This document shows positions 23,068-34,825 of a DNA stretch of 64,000 nucleotides, piece by piece. The DNA is taken from the NCBI GenBank assembly GCA_018340805.1, contig JACMZG010001870.1:21875159-21939158 (forward strand), in the 5' to 3' direction. The DNA is from Microvelia longipes (Eukaryota > Arthropoda > Insecta > Hemiptera > Veliidae). The stretch's first letter is position 1. Every line of letters starts with the position of its first letter. The notes under the pieces are model-generated. The model ran no database searches, had not been told where the DNA came from, and saw nothing but the letters and a program-made list of their open reading frames with translations. A program made the position numbers and the translations under genes.

Positions 23068-24268
23068 TGATACTCTGTCTCTTCACTTTTATTGGTTGTA
23101 CTTTATAAAACTAATGAAATCTAATCTAAGTACCTCACATGTTATTTTTGTATTTTATCTGGCTTCCTTAGTATTTTTTTTTGCTAAACAACTACGTGTC
23201 AACAACAATATACATTTTACTTGAATTTTCCTTTTTCTTGGTTTTTCTCTTTGTTTTGCATGTTTCCTTCATTATTTCCCTTGATATTCTTTAACCTTAC
23301 AACTGTCCTCATCCAAGGTAAATCTGATAAAAATTACCCATGGTTCTTACATTTATCTCTTAAATTGGAATAATTTTTTCTTATTGGATTTTTGTTCCAA
23401 TTGATAGAATTGTTTTTTTTTTATTAGAAATATTTATTTATATTTTATGCTTCAATTGTCTCATAAATGCAAGATTTATTCTTAAAATAGAATTGTGATA
23501 GAGACTAAATTATTTAGGAATAAATTAACTTTATTGATGGTTCATAGATTCACAGTAGAGCAAACCTCTAGTTGCTGTGATTCTTAATAAATACTCAAAA
23601 ATAGGACTAAGAATAAAATTTATATAACATGTAATTTGGTAAAAGAAAATAGCTGTAAAGATTAAGCTGAAAAATTGTGATTAAAAATTAAATGAAACTA
23701 AATGTGGCGAATACATAAAAAATAACAATATAATATTTAAAAGAGTAAGTGTTGAAATTGTTAAAAAATGGTAAAAAATGCTAGGTAAGAATTGTGGACA
23801 CTATATAATGGTTAACAAAATATAGTGGAACACTATGATAGTGGACAAACATATTATTCTACGAACTTCTTTGAATGATGTTGTTGATTACTAAATTTTG
23901 TTTCTTATATTATTTATTGAAGTTATCGTATCTGTTCCTATTCTTTTTATAAAACTTTAGTTTGTTTATATTATGTTTTGCTTTGATTCCTTTTCTCTTT
24001 TCTTCCTTCCTTGTTCCTTTCCAGTTCTTAGTTATTGATTTGATTTGATCCGTTTACATTTTTATTATAATATATTTTTGTTATTCAGGGTTGCATTCAT
24101 AAGCTGAGTGAGGAATTGGAGCAGCATCTGGTTGTTGTATGTGCTGTTTCCCTTGGTGTTCTCGTTATCCCTCTAATTGGTGTTATTGTTGGATGTTGGT
24201 TGTATATTAAACTTAAAGATTATTCACCATATAGTTCCTATACACAGGCTAACACTCATCAGTTATGA
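19309..24268 (+). CDS. Tetraspanin, CD151-like; C-terminal three exons
   Basis: A membrane-organising four-pass protein, N-terminally incomplete here. Coding exons are 19309-19482, 20003-20158 and 24089-24268, all joined in phase 0 with GT/AG borders, giving 168 residues up to a TGA. They encode the second half of transmembrane segment 3 (YIFFLLLILVLEG), the large extracellular loop and transmembrane segment 4. The loop carries the family hallmarks YKCCG, PDSCC and a GC pair, six cysteines in all, plus two N-glycosylation sequons (NKS, NLT). The tail after TM4 is short and tyrosine-rich (KLKDYSPYSSYTQANTHQL). The loop resembles CD151/TSPAN11 in its PDSCCKTV block and in IHKLSEELEQHL. TM1, the small loop and TM2 were not found in the 19 kb upstream; they may lie outside the window. 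A Penelope-like element sits antisense in the last intron. Confidence 0.88.
20003..20158 (+). CDS. Tetraspanin exon: CCG core of large loop
   Basis: The acceptor is GGTGTTTTAG and the donor is GTTAGT. The 52 codons begin YKCCGAKSFEEW, contain two N-glycosylation sequons, and include PDSCCKTVSDGCG before IPYT. Confidence 0.9.
20452..20531. repeat. TA microsatellite left of Penelope-like element
   Basis: A TA tract with a few ATA breaks. It directly flanks the left inverted repeat of the Penelope-like element. Confidence 0.9.
20534..20700. repeat. Penelope-like element left inverted repeat
   Basis: It is the reverse complement of 22799-22965 with a handful of differences. Inside it, read outward, CTGACCGAAGAAGACATATG is followed by TCGAAAATTCTC. 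This CTGA...GAAA arrangement around a GACAT/ATGTC stem is reminiscent of ribozyme boxes in such repeats but is not a canonical hammerhead. Confidence 0.88.
21155..21535 (-). pseudogene. GIY-YIG endonuclease domain of Penelope-like element
   Basis: The frame is open for about 125 codons and covers the domain that nicks DNA for target-primed integration. Visible landmarks are CKSANVVYVLEC (the GIY strand, here VVY), FYIGETSTPLNYR (YIG strand and the catalytic Arg-containing helix start) and the C-terminal part ending PPGINLR. This domain itself is uninterrupted, but the rest of the polyprotein is broken, so the copy is treated as a pseudogene. Confidence 0.82.
21568..21790. repeat. Tandem duplication inside the Penelope-like element
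   Basis: A segment of about 105 bp containing GGGTTTGGGTCCAAT, TTCTGGTCAGGGTTGGTATG, AACAACTAGGTTT and AATTTCTAGTGAGAG or its variant occurs twice in a row. The first copy is shorter by small deletions. The duplication breaks the element's reading frame. Confidence 0.75.
21729..22798 (-). pseudogene. Broken reverse transcriptase of Penelope-like element
   Basis: Minus-strand translation shows RT family landmarks spread over more than one frame: SNTERISAYVDFFLQPIVKD, then VTIDVTALYTNIPHDEG, LQVTGTAMGT with FAPSYSNLFMG, CWRRFIDDIFMVWQHDLD, and downstream CHPSHTKNAIPYSLATRG followed by a 123-codon open stretch (21729-22100). The catalytic Asp pair in FIDD is intact. Frameshifts or stops occur between these blocks, and the fingers region upstream of the first block is absent. 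Confidence 0.85.
22799..22965. repeat. Penelope-like element right inverted repeat
   Basis: This arm begins ACTTCTGTATATGTATAACT or one base later, and ends near AAAAGATTGTTATAT. It pairs with 20534-20700. Differences between the arms are few, which suggests the insertion is not very old compared with other repeats here. Confidence 0.88.
22996..23065. repeat. TA microsatellite right of Penelope-like element
   Basis: A TA tract with short ATTATA interruptions, a mirror of the tract on the left side of the element. Confidence 0.9.
24089..24268 (+). CDS. Tetraspanin last exon: end of loop, TM4 and tail
   Basis: The acceptor is TTGTTATTCAG. The 59 codons begin GCIHKLSEELEQHL, continue with a long hydrophobic TM4 (VVVCAVSLGVLVIPLIG and more), and end in a 19-residue cytoplasmic tail before TGA. 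Confidence 0.9.
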   Translation, partial: GCIHKLSEELEQHLVVVCAVSLGVLVIPLIGVIVGCWLYIKLKDYSPYSSYTQANTHQL

Positions 24269-26486
24269 CTGACCGATTTATCTGAACCTGATGAATTTTA
24301 ATTGTTATGAGTTTGAAAATGATTTTTTTCATTTTAAAAGTGAGAAATATAGCTAAAATAGACAGATAAAAGTCCCTATTTCGCAATGAAAACACATGAT
24401 CACATGATCAACTTGTGATTTGCTAGAGTAACTTGTTTTTTAATACGAAAGGTGTTTTTTTTGGATTTAGTTTTTGAAGATCTGTTCTAATTTTGGTTCT
24501 AGAAGAACTAAGTTTGAATTTATATTAAATGTTCTTAATAATAAGTAACATATGCTTCAATTGGTCTATTGATTTATATTTATTAAAAGTATTTTTATGA
24601 ATCTCAAATAACTTCTTCAATAATTCATTACTCTATTTTAGAGTTTTTTCTTGTTTTAGTCCGTTTATGCTCTTAATTTTGTGTTTTAAGTTTTATTTTT
24701 GATCTCGCAAGTCTTAACTACTGTGGAAATTACCGAATAATGAAATTATTCTTAGTTATTACACAATCTAGCCAGTCATTTCTCATCAATGTTAATTTAA
24801 AACTTTTGTTTTGAGAAATGATGTGATTCTAAATATATCTCAACTGTTAGCTACTGCTGTTTTAGTACACAAAACATTGGTCAGTCCATGTTAATATTAT
24901 ATATTCTATTTAATATTTATCTCATTTAAATTGTCTTGATGGAGTTTTCAAAATATGAGTATTGGGAATTTTTAAACAGTGGGTTTTCCTTGTCTGCTTG
25001 ATGACCTCAAAGAATATTGTTGTTAAATATGCTGAACAATAGTTATTTATGCAACAAGAGATGGAAGAAATCATCTGAGGCTGATAGGCCATGAGAGATA
25101 AACTAGTTAACTCCCAAGACTCTGGATAATACGAGACCAGTCAACTAGAACAAATTTTTTTGAAAAAAAATAAGCCAATAATATTCAATGAATGCTCTGA
25201 CTTTAAGGAAATAAGTTTAAATGTTAATGACTTCATAAAGTAAGTAATATTATATAGAAAAAAGAAGATTGATCGGAGAAAGACACGGGATTGTTAAACA
25301 AATAGAAGCATTACTTTGCTTTGATCCCTTATTTATTTAATTTAACCGATAAAATTTAGCCAATGTTAATATCAATCTAACCTTTGTCTGCCTGTGATTA
25401 GCTGCTACTTACACTCCCTAGGGAGTGTACAGCACAATTAAAGTATGAAGTTGATTTAAAGTGCAAGTTAATGAGACTGTATATCTGTATAACTTATTAC
25501 GCTAGGAGTTAAAAGTTCACTTTAGTAGGATTTACTTAATCTAAACTTAGGATAATTTGTAAAGAATTTTATGTTCTACTAAAGTTTTTCCTTGTGTGAA
25601 TCGGTTCAAACTGGGTGAACTCCATCTCCATTTCTATTTCATTAAATTTTTAAAAAATCCCTTTGTCTTCCATCTACGTGTGCCTTTCTAATTAATAAAC
25701 AATAACTTTTTTACCTGAAACTGTAAACTAATTAAAATCAAAGGGTTAAGTCTATAAGAATTCGCTGCAATTTATCCAGTTTTTAATGGTGTTAGTTTTA
25801 CAGAAGTATACTCATCATTAAAATCATCCTTGAAAGTATCCTCAAATACACGCTAGGTTTTAATAAAGTAATTCTCTATTTTAAAACTCAACCCTATTCA
25901 TATAGTATTTAAGAAGAATTGAAAAAGTTATATTCATGAAAATAGAAATGATACTTGCATCATAATCTTAAATCCAAACCTCAAGACTGGTGATCGCCTT
26001 ACATTGATACTATTTAATTTTTTATCTCATTAGAATTACTAACTGAATCTCTCATAGTTATTACATGAAATTGATTTTAAAATGAGAAAATATAGTGTTA
26101 GAATTGAACTGTTCTTAAGTTTTTTGTTTTTAAATACAAAGAATCAATGAAAGTGTTTTTTTAACAAATGTGGATTTAATCTGCAGTTGAGAAGCTGAAG
26201 AAATATGAACTTAAACTTTTAATGATTGTATTGCATCTAATCTTGGTTTAGTACTTAGTACTCTCATGTACTTAATATACCTATGTATATAATCTTTAAT
26301 ATTATTTAAAAATAATTAAAATGTAAATGTTCTTTAAATTTATTGTAAGCTCTAAAATATTAGTTGTGTTACAAAAATTAATTTGTATCTTTTGTTGTTA
26401 TAATTTTTATCTTTATGTACGATTTTTTGTTTTAAAATTAACATTTATGTAGAATGTACTTGTTTAAAACTATTTATTAAATAAAA
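24269..26486 (+). other. Probable tetraspanin 3' UTR
   Basis: No further coding sequence follows the TGA. The first AATAAA directly followed by an A-rich tract is at about 26480-26485, so the 3' UTR may be about 2.2 kb; earlier sites could also be used. It contains a perfect 20-bp palindrome at 25410-25429. Confidence 0.35.
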
Positions 26487-28800
26487 AAAAAAATAGTTTT
26501 CACTCTTGCTAACTTTAAAAAATAATAATTTATATATTATGAAATACAAAAATAATAGGAGTAAGTTTTGTAATATGCACTTATGAGCTACATATACTAT
26601 AATCCATGTACAAACTATCGTTTATTTCACCTTAAAAAGTGGTCATTTACTATCTAAAAAAATGTTCTACGGTTTTTTAAAGTGTTCAAAACTAAGTTCA
26701 AGAATGGAAACTATTTTTTAAAGTAATTTTTATTTTATTGTGCTTTACATTCCTTTTAGTTGCAATTATAATTGTATTTATTTTGTGAGAGTAAAAATAT
26801 TAAATTGAACAAATTGTATAAATTAATGTTATTAAATAATTTATGTTTTTACAATATGGTCATTTGTTTTCCATAATCTACTAGTTTGGAAGGATACTCA
26901 TCCTGCTAAATCATATATCCTTATTTTAATATCCTTTTATCTTTGATTCATTCTCTTAAACCTTTAAGCTCTGTCCATTTAATACAATTTTCAGAATTGT
27001 AGAAAGCTTCTTTATGTTTTGATTGTTTTATTGAGTGACCAAGATATCCTTCACTCCTGAGTTTATGTATTAGATATGTTTTAATTTTATTCATGAACTA
27101 TTTATTTGCTTTTTAGCAAACTTTTCAATGCAAAAATGGGCTAATGAGTTGGAATTATAGGGGTGGTGGTTTTTCTGAAAGAGAATGAGTCTTTGATCAA
27201 GTTATAGGGCGTATTAAATTCAAATTTCAATATTATTGGAAGCTATTTACAGGTAATTTGAAGGTAAAATTACCCTATAAACCATAGTTCAATATCAACC
27301 CGCGTGGATCAGTGGGGCTGCCGAGGTGCCGCCCCATTAGTTTGTTGCATCAAAGTTGATAAGGAGCATTGTAAAAAGGATCCCCCACAAAGAAACTATA
27401 TACTTTAGAACTATTTTATTCACACTTATAAGAATTTATGTAAAAACGAGCCGTAAAATATTAATTATTCATTGATAAATTAAATAAATACAAAAGGAAA
27501 GCGTTTCCAGTCTCCATGAAACGTGAAAAAGTGAAAAGTCTCCATGCAAACTACATCAAAAGCATTTTTTTTCATTTATTAATTATTAAAAAATATTAAA
27601 GAACCACATTGATTTAATTAACTGACATCTTGCCTAAGTCAGTCAAGAGTTCAAGTTCAAGTCAAAGTTGTCAAAGAGTCAGTAGTTTTGATTAGGGGGG
27701 AGCATAATTGTATTTATGTAGATTAATGCACACAAGCAAATATTTGCTTATATGTAGAAATATGCAGATACCAAATATTTTTCTATCCGGAAATATTTTT
27801 TTATATTGTTACTAACTAGAAATAATGATTCAGTAAAAATTGCATTTATTTATAAAATGCGGAAAAATGTTGTCTATCAGTTTGAGATGTAGTATGCATG
27901 TAGTCATATATAAGACCATCATATGTGCCAAGTTCTTATCTCATTATCATTATTAGTTTAATTTTGATCAAATGACTATTATACTTTTTTTAATTCTAAA
28001 AAGTATGATAAGGTAAATCGCTGAATTCATAATTGAAATCTATAAATAAGAGAAATTAATAAATTAATTGTGGTTTAGGTCATGTGAATGTGTGAAATTT
28101 ATAATTTTGTTGCCAGTTTTTTTAATGTGTTTTATGTTGGCCAACTAGGAATAGGAAAAAGAATTTTCAGAGTTTTTCTTATAATTTTGCTACAACTCTT
28201 ATTTAATCAATTATAATGCAAAATGGAATTATAAACAAACAAGTATTTATTTATTTATTAATAACAAGAACATAAAGAATTATTAAGTAACATATATTTA
28301 CAAAAAAGTTTCTTTAATAAATAAATTATTAGTATTAAACAGTAAAGAAATAGTGCAGAGTAGTTGATAACCAATCAATATAAAATAGTATTTTCTATTT
28401 TTTAAATTAATCCCTAGCTTCCATTTATTCAATTTGAACAATTTTTTTCTTTGGATTTGGAGCCAGTTGATTAAATGACATCTTTGTTTTAATTTATTTT
28501 TAAATACTTTGACTTTATTCAACATTAAAAGGACCCCTGCAAAATGGTTATGGAAAATGATTCTAAGCTACAACTTTGCATGTAGGTATTATTTAGGGAT
28601 AGGGATGCTGATCAAAAATACCAATGGGTACAAATCATATTTTTTACCCTTGACCCCCTGAAATCCCCCCGAGTACTTTCCTTATAAAAATGTCTCTCAT
28701 AGAATTTGCTATAACTTTGGAGAGCCATTTTCTATAAGGATTTTGAGGTCCTTCAATTTTCATTTCATTTTCATTTATAAGTTGATCATTTTGTGTTGAC
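26487..28800. other. Intergenic stretch, nothing recognised
   Basis: AT-rich DNA between the tetraspanin and the convergent serine protease. A GC-rich hairpin-like segment (TGGGGC...GCCCCA) lies near 27313-27340. A 75-codon minus-strand frame near 28298-28525 is Lys/Asn/Leu-rich and resembles nothing. Confidence 0.5.
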
Positions 28801-28806
28801 TTTATT
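28801..28806 (-). terminator. Poly(A) signal of the serine protease gene
   Basis: AATAAA on the minus strand, a few bases after the TAA. There is also an overlapping second AATAAA, so the 3' UTR may be very short. Confidence 0.5.
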
Positions 28807-28812
28807 TTATTT

Positions 28813-28983
28813 TTAGTTTGGCCACACTTTACTCTCTATCCATGGTATATAGGCTGACACTCTAGTATAAACTCCAGGAACATTTCTATCACATTTTTGA
28901 CCAAATGATGTCACTCCTATTTGAGACATCATACAGTACTGTTCGTTATTAATAGAAATAAATAATGGTCCTCCAGAGTCTCC
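28813..28983 (-). CDS. Serine protease exon 6: active-site Ser and C-terminus
   Basis: It begins GDSGGPLFISINNEQYC and contains TSFGQKCDRNVPGVYTRV and IPWIESKVWPN before TAA. The acceptor reads ATTTTCCAG. The Gly residues of the specificity pocket (SFG, VPGVY) are present. Confidence 0.93.
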   Translation of the reverse strand, partial: GDSGGPLFISINNEQYCMMSQIGVTSFGQKCDRNVPGVYTRVSAYIPWIESKVWPN

Positions 28984-31084
28984 CTGGAAAATAATATCAA
29001 TTAGCCATTTAATAATTTTATATCAATGTGGAACTTTTCAATTATAATATTGTTCTTACACTATATGTCTCAAGGAGGTTACATTAAAATTAATTGTCCA
29101 CTTTGTAGTTACAAGGTTGACACTAAGAATAATTAGCGGAACATTAAAAAATTTGATTTGCTCTTTCTTAGATCTATTCATTCTCAAATGTCACAATTAG
29201 GTTGTACCATGTTTGGTTTAGTTGAGAACTTACTTTGCATGTATCTTGTTTCTTTATTGGGTCCCCTTTAGCACAGACCATTAATGACCATTCTAACCCA
29301 ATAGGAAGTCCTTTATAAGTGTCAGGATAAATTCTCTTGCAATCTGATTCTGTGTTTAAAACAACATTAGCTTTTTGAAGAACTGGACTGAATGTTCCAT
29401 CTGTAACATTAGTATATATTTTAGTAATTGTTTAGCTTTATTTTATGATTAGATTCGCTCATTATAAAGTCAAGAAAGTTAAAAATAAGGAAATAACATA
29501 TTAATAATGTATTGCCAATATAATTTAGATGGGAATTGTGAAAGAATTGAAATGTTTGAGGTATGTGATAGTTTCTTATCCATAATAGATCATTGGCTTT
29601 TTAATCATGGCTCTAATATGTTTGCCGAAATGTTGTTATCAGGGAAATGTTAAAAACAATTCCTCTAAATTACTTTCTTCGAGCTGGCAGTTTATTAATA
29701 TTTTTAAAAATCTTTAAAATGGTCTTAAACTATTTTTGAGTGGCTTAAACTGAATAACATGCTAAAATATTTATGATGGAAGCATTATTAAAGCTTACTT
29801 GGTAATTCTTTCTGCTTGTTAGAATTTACTTTTCTCCTTTTATTGGAGAATAAATAACTTGTCAGTTTTAGGAACATCTTAGTGCTCTGTTAAGTATTGT
29901 CTCCAGTCTCCTGGAGTGACTCAAAGGTCTCATGAGGTAATCAAGAAAATACAGTATTATAATTTGTTAAATACCATAGTATAATTATTGTTCTTGTAAA
30001 TGCCAGTAAGTTTTTAAAATAAATAAAGAAATTATGTTACTGTAAGACTTACAGTATCATAATTTTTTTATTTATTCTTAAAACTTTCTAGCATTTACAA
30101 TAATATAAAATGTTAGTAAAATTTTATTTAATTGATAGTAAAAATTAATACTTTTGGATATTAAACGTTTATCCAATTATTTTGGCTAGTGACAAATTAT
30201 CAAAAATATGAATAAGACTTTGTTTTTGTGGATTTTTTTAAACTGATAAATTATTAGATTAATTGAAGTTGGTTTGATTTTAATCAAAAAACAAAAATAT
30301 TACTGAAAATATATTATTTAGTAAAAATTTCTAATTTTGCTTTATTTGGAAGATGGGGGGGGGGGTGGATGGAATATTAAAGAGTCCCCGAATATGTTAA
30401 ATTTGTTGTTTCCTATAAGAATATTACTTGACATTGTTATCAACTTACTTTCTGTTGCTCCCCATCCAGTTATCCAAGTTTTCTGATTATCAATATGATT
30501 GCCTCCATACAAACATATTGGTCTGATGTAAGGACTAAAATTTACATTATTAGCTAATTTAAATAAAGCTATGTCATGATATTTTGTCGTTGGGTTGTAT
30601 TTCGGGTGAACAATTTTTTCTATAATTGGTATGTCTACTGGTTCAGCATCGTCTGAGGTTGTAGTCAAATCTAGATCTCCAAGCCTTACATACTTAGCGT
30701 GCCCCCTGAAAATATTTAATATATATACCAACTTATACATGTACTTGGCACATATAGTTATAATATACCCATGACAGCAAAATATTTATTTTTTGGACAG
30801 CAAAGACTATTTTGTTGATGTGACAAAAATAAACAGTCAGAGAAAGTATTGCCTGCCTTGGGAGATAAAGTTACTCTTTAAAATGCATGGGATTATGCTT
30901 GTAACTCATACCATGACAATTTCCTAACCTTTTAAGTTAGGTTTGCAAACGTGGTTTATTTTAACATCTCAAAATAACAACTGCTTTTATTTAAAGTTTT
31001 CTTGATTTTTGTGCCAAAAGTGCCGGAAATATTTTTAATACAGGTTTACAGTAATATAGTTATATATATATATATATTATATAT

Positions 31085-31128
<44 letters not shown>

Positions 31129-31158
31129 CTAAGGTTACTACGATTCCATTCAATATTT

Positions 31159-31215
<57 letters not shown>

Positions 31216-34200
31216 ATTACTAAGGTTACTACGATTCCATTCAAATATTTAGTATAAACCTAGGTTTATAACTTATAAACTAACTTATAGGTTTTATTTA
31301 GCATATACCTTAAGTAAGTATATAACAATATACTTTGGAACACACACAGATATATATATATAATATATATATATATATATTATATATTATATATATATAA
31401 TATATACATATATAATATATTCAATTGGTAATAAAAAAAATAACTTAGTTCTAAAATACTAAACTAAATACAGCTTTGTAAGGCGGGTTTAAACAACTCA
31501 CATTAGTTAAGGAGTACGAAATAAGCTGTATAATCCTAAACCTTTTCCTTCTTCGATGTGTTTCTTAACTGTGGACAATTGCTGTTAAGGGTGAGGCAAC
31601 AAAGGATGCTTCAAAGGGGGGCTTCAATAAAAAGTTTAAATACCACTGCTAAATAATATAATTAATAACTACTTACACTTGCTTATTGTATGAACAATGA
31701 GCTGCACTCAAAACGAAATTTTCACTAATTAAAGTTCCACCACATTTCCAACTAACCTGGTTTCCAATCATAAATCCAATTAGAGCCTAAAACAGTAATT
31801 CCTTTTTTTATGAGATTAAAAATAAAAAAAATACGATTTAGTTCGTAAAATTGACTGAAAATTTAGTTTTAGTGTACGTTGTAGTGTCCTTTGCTTAAAA
31901 TTAATATCAATAATTTATTATTATGAGAAAAAATTAATTGAATAAATTGATTATTAAAAATGATCACAATTTATTACTGTAAATTATTAGTGGAATTTAG
32001 TTTTATTAAAATAAATGAAGTGGATATGTCGATAAGGTTTAATATTTAGTCTGGGGCAAAAAGACAATTTTATGATGCCTATTCCTCGTATTGTGTCTAA
32101 TATGTTGGAAAATTCAACAGTATTTTTGCCGCTCTAGACGTGGCATCAAAAAATTTTTTTATCATTCATAAAAACCAAATGAAATGCGTAAATAGTATCT
32201 AACTCGTGCAACTGCATAATTTGAGGTCATTATTAATGTCCTCATGTATCTTATCTTATCCAATGTATCGTCTTAGAAAACGAGGACTAATCGCTATCTC
32301 TAACTAATTTTTCGTATTATTTTTTGTTAACCTATTTTTGCTTTAATCATAAAGGTCAAGAGCTGTTGCCAATAAACAAATTAAATTGAATGACTAAAGG
32401 TCAATGTGATCCTCTGGGATTTTACCTATGGGACCAGATAAAAAGCTATACATATTGGTGATGATTAACGGTAAAAAGATCACCATCAATCATTATGATG
32501 AAAACTAAAAAAACAAATAGCCTGAAATTTATTTTTAAATGGAAGCCGAAATAAATGTAATATTATACTGTTCGCTAATTTGTGTCACAAGTCAGACGTT
32601 AAATTTGTTTTGTACCACTTTTAGCGAATTTTCATCTTGAAAATGACGCTTATAAGAGTGGGGGTCGATTCAGATTTGGCTGTTTTACCTCTAAAATCAG
32701 GAAATTTTCAAACCATGGTTTTATCAATATCACAAAACCAGATCATTAATTATAGGGATTAATACTAAGAGTAATAATAATTTAGGCTTTTGGATCCACA
32801 GAGGAATAGGGTGATTGCAAAGAAATAGTTGAAGCTAAATACATTTTGTCTTTAGATGGATATGTAAGGCATGTTTAAATCGCTGTATGAAGTTCGATTT
32901 GACTTCATAAGTCATTGGTCTATTTTAAGAATGTATTTAAATTAAAACGGAAAGCGGTGATACTGAAGTCTAATTTAAAATTCAGCAACCGGTTACGCGA
33001 GAATCAAGTTATCCTGCTTTTCTCTTAAGTTCGTTTACTTACTTTCCTCCCATAGCGGTAAACAAACTTATAGAAATTTATGAAAATATTTTTTAGTATT
33101 TCTGTTATTTACCTTTATTATAATAGTGGTATATAACTATTCCTCCCTTTATCTGATTCGCTATGTTCATTCTTACCACTTCCGACTCGCTTAGCTCGTA
33201 CGCAGAATATTTAAATAGCGTATTTATGTTAAATAAATGCAACTTATCTAATCTAGAAACTATAATCTTGTTATTTATTATATAAAGAAGTACTTTAGTT
33301 GCACATTGCACATAATTGGAATTTTTTTTTTTTAAAGAATAAAATATGCATCAGGATATACCGTATAACAATAAATAAGTAGTAAAAATAGAATCCTGAA
33401 AGCGCTTTGTATAGTAGTGTTAGAGAAGATGACTGATTGTTTCCCTTATTACGATGCTTTTATTTCTGGTTGTATTGTCTCTAAAATGGTTGTATTTGAC
33501 TCCGGTACCAAAATTATCTAACAAAAAGACATCCGAATATCCTATAATCTTTATTTTATACCGAAAATTATTTTGATCTTACATCAGAATTCAAACTAAG
33601 AATGAATGCCTTCGAAAGTAAAGAAGAAAAAATAGCGCGTTTAGTGGAAGATAATTATTGTGTTACCAAGTTGTCTATCTGTATGTGTGTCTCCATTATT
33701 ATTCTAGCTCCTAGCTCCCTGTGTGTTTATGCCTGGATAGAGTTGAAACTAAGTACGAATAACAATCTTTAGGTCTTTGTACTTTACAAAATAATAATTT
33801 AAAATTTTATAAAGATCAGAATAATAAATTTGATAAGCATGCAGTTTTATTTAAGTTTCGTCTCATTATCAGCATTAGTTTAATATGTATCGAATAAACT
33901 TATATTTTAAAAATAGTTTGAAATCGTACATACATCTACTTGAGTTGAAATGCAGCATAAGTGTATATCCCTTTGTATAATAAACAACATTTTAATTTAA
34001 TGAGGATACTATATCCACGACTTTTGTCGGATCACTATATTTACAGTATATACAACATCGAGGGTGTTCAGTGGGTGCACAGGTGACCGCTGCAAATGAA
34101 TATATATTTATAATTTATATACTTCGTAGTCTTGAGGACAAAGCGAATCCGGAGATCTAATGAAATATTAAATTAAGCGAGTTCCATATTCTGAGGACAA

Positions 34201-34745
34201 TCGAAGTGATCCCAAAGTAGTGGAGACGCGCTTAGCGAATCCGATAAGAAGAAAAATATTTTGATAAAACCTTGTGCCAGATTTTATTGTAATCACAATC
34301 ACTAAATTATTTTAATGTCGTTAAAAATTTATTATTTAAATTTTTCCTCTTAAATATTATAAATGTAAAGAGATAAAGTTAAGAAATACCACAAGCATAC
34401 TTTTTGTATGAAAGTACCATGAAAGGGAATTCCTTGGAAGTGGCATTTTCTCCTCCGTGGATCAAAGTCTCGACAGTAACGCAATGGTCGATCTTTTCTT
34501 TATTTTCAGATAGCCCTGTTGGATCGTCGATGTAAGTTACGACATATTTTGCATATTCAGCGCATTCTGAAACAAAGTTTTTATTAAATAAAAAAAACGT
34601 AATTAAAAATTAATTACGTAAAATTAATTGAGCAAATTAATTTTAATGCACATGAAAGGTTAATAAAAATATTATATATTTTATATAATATATATATATA
34701 TATATAAATTATATATATAATATATATATATATAATATATATATA

Positions 34746-34825
<80 letters not shown>

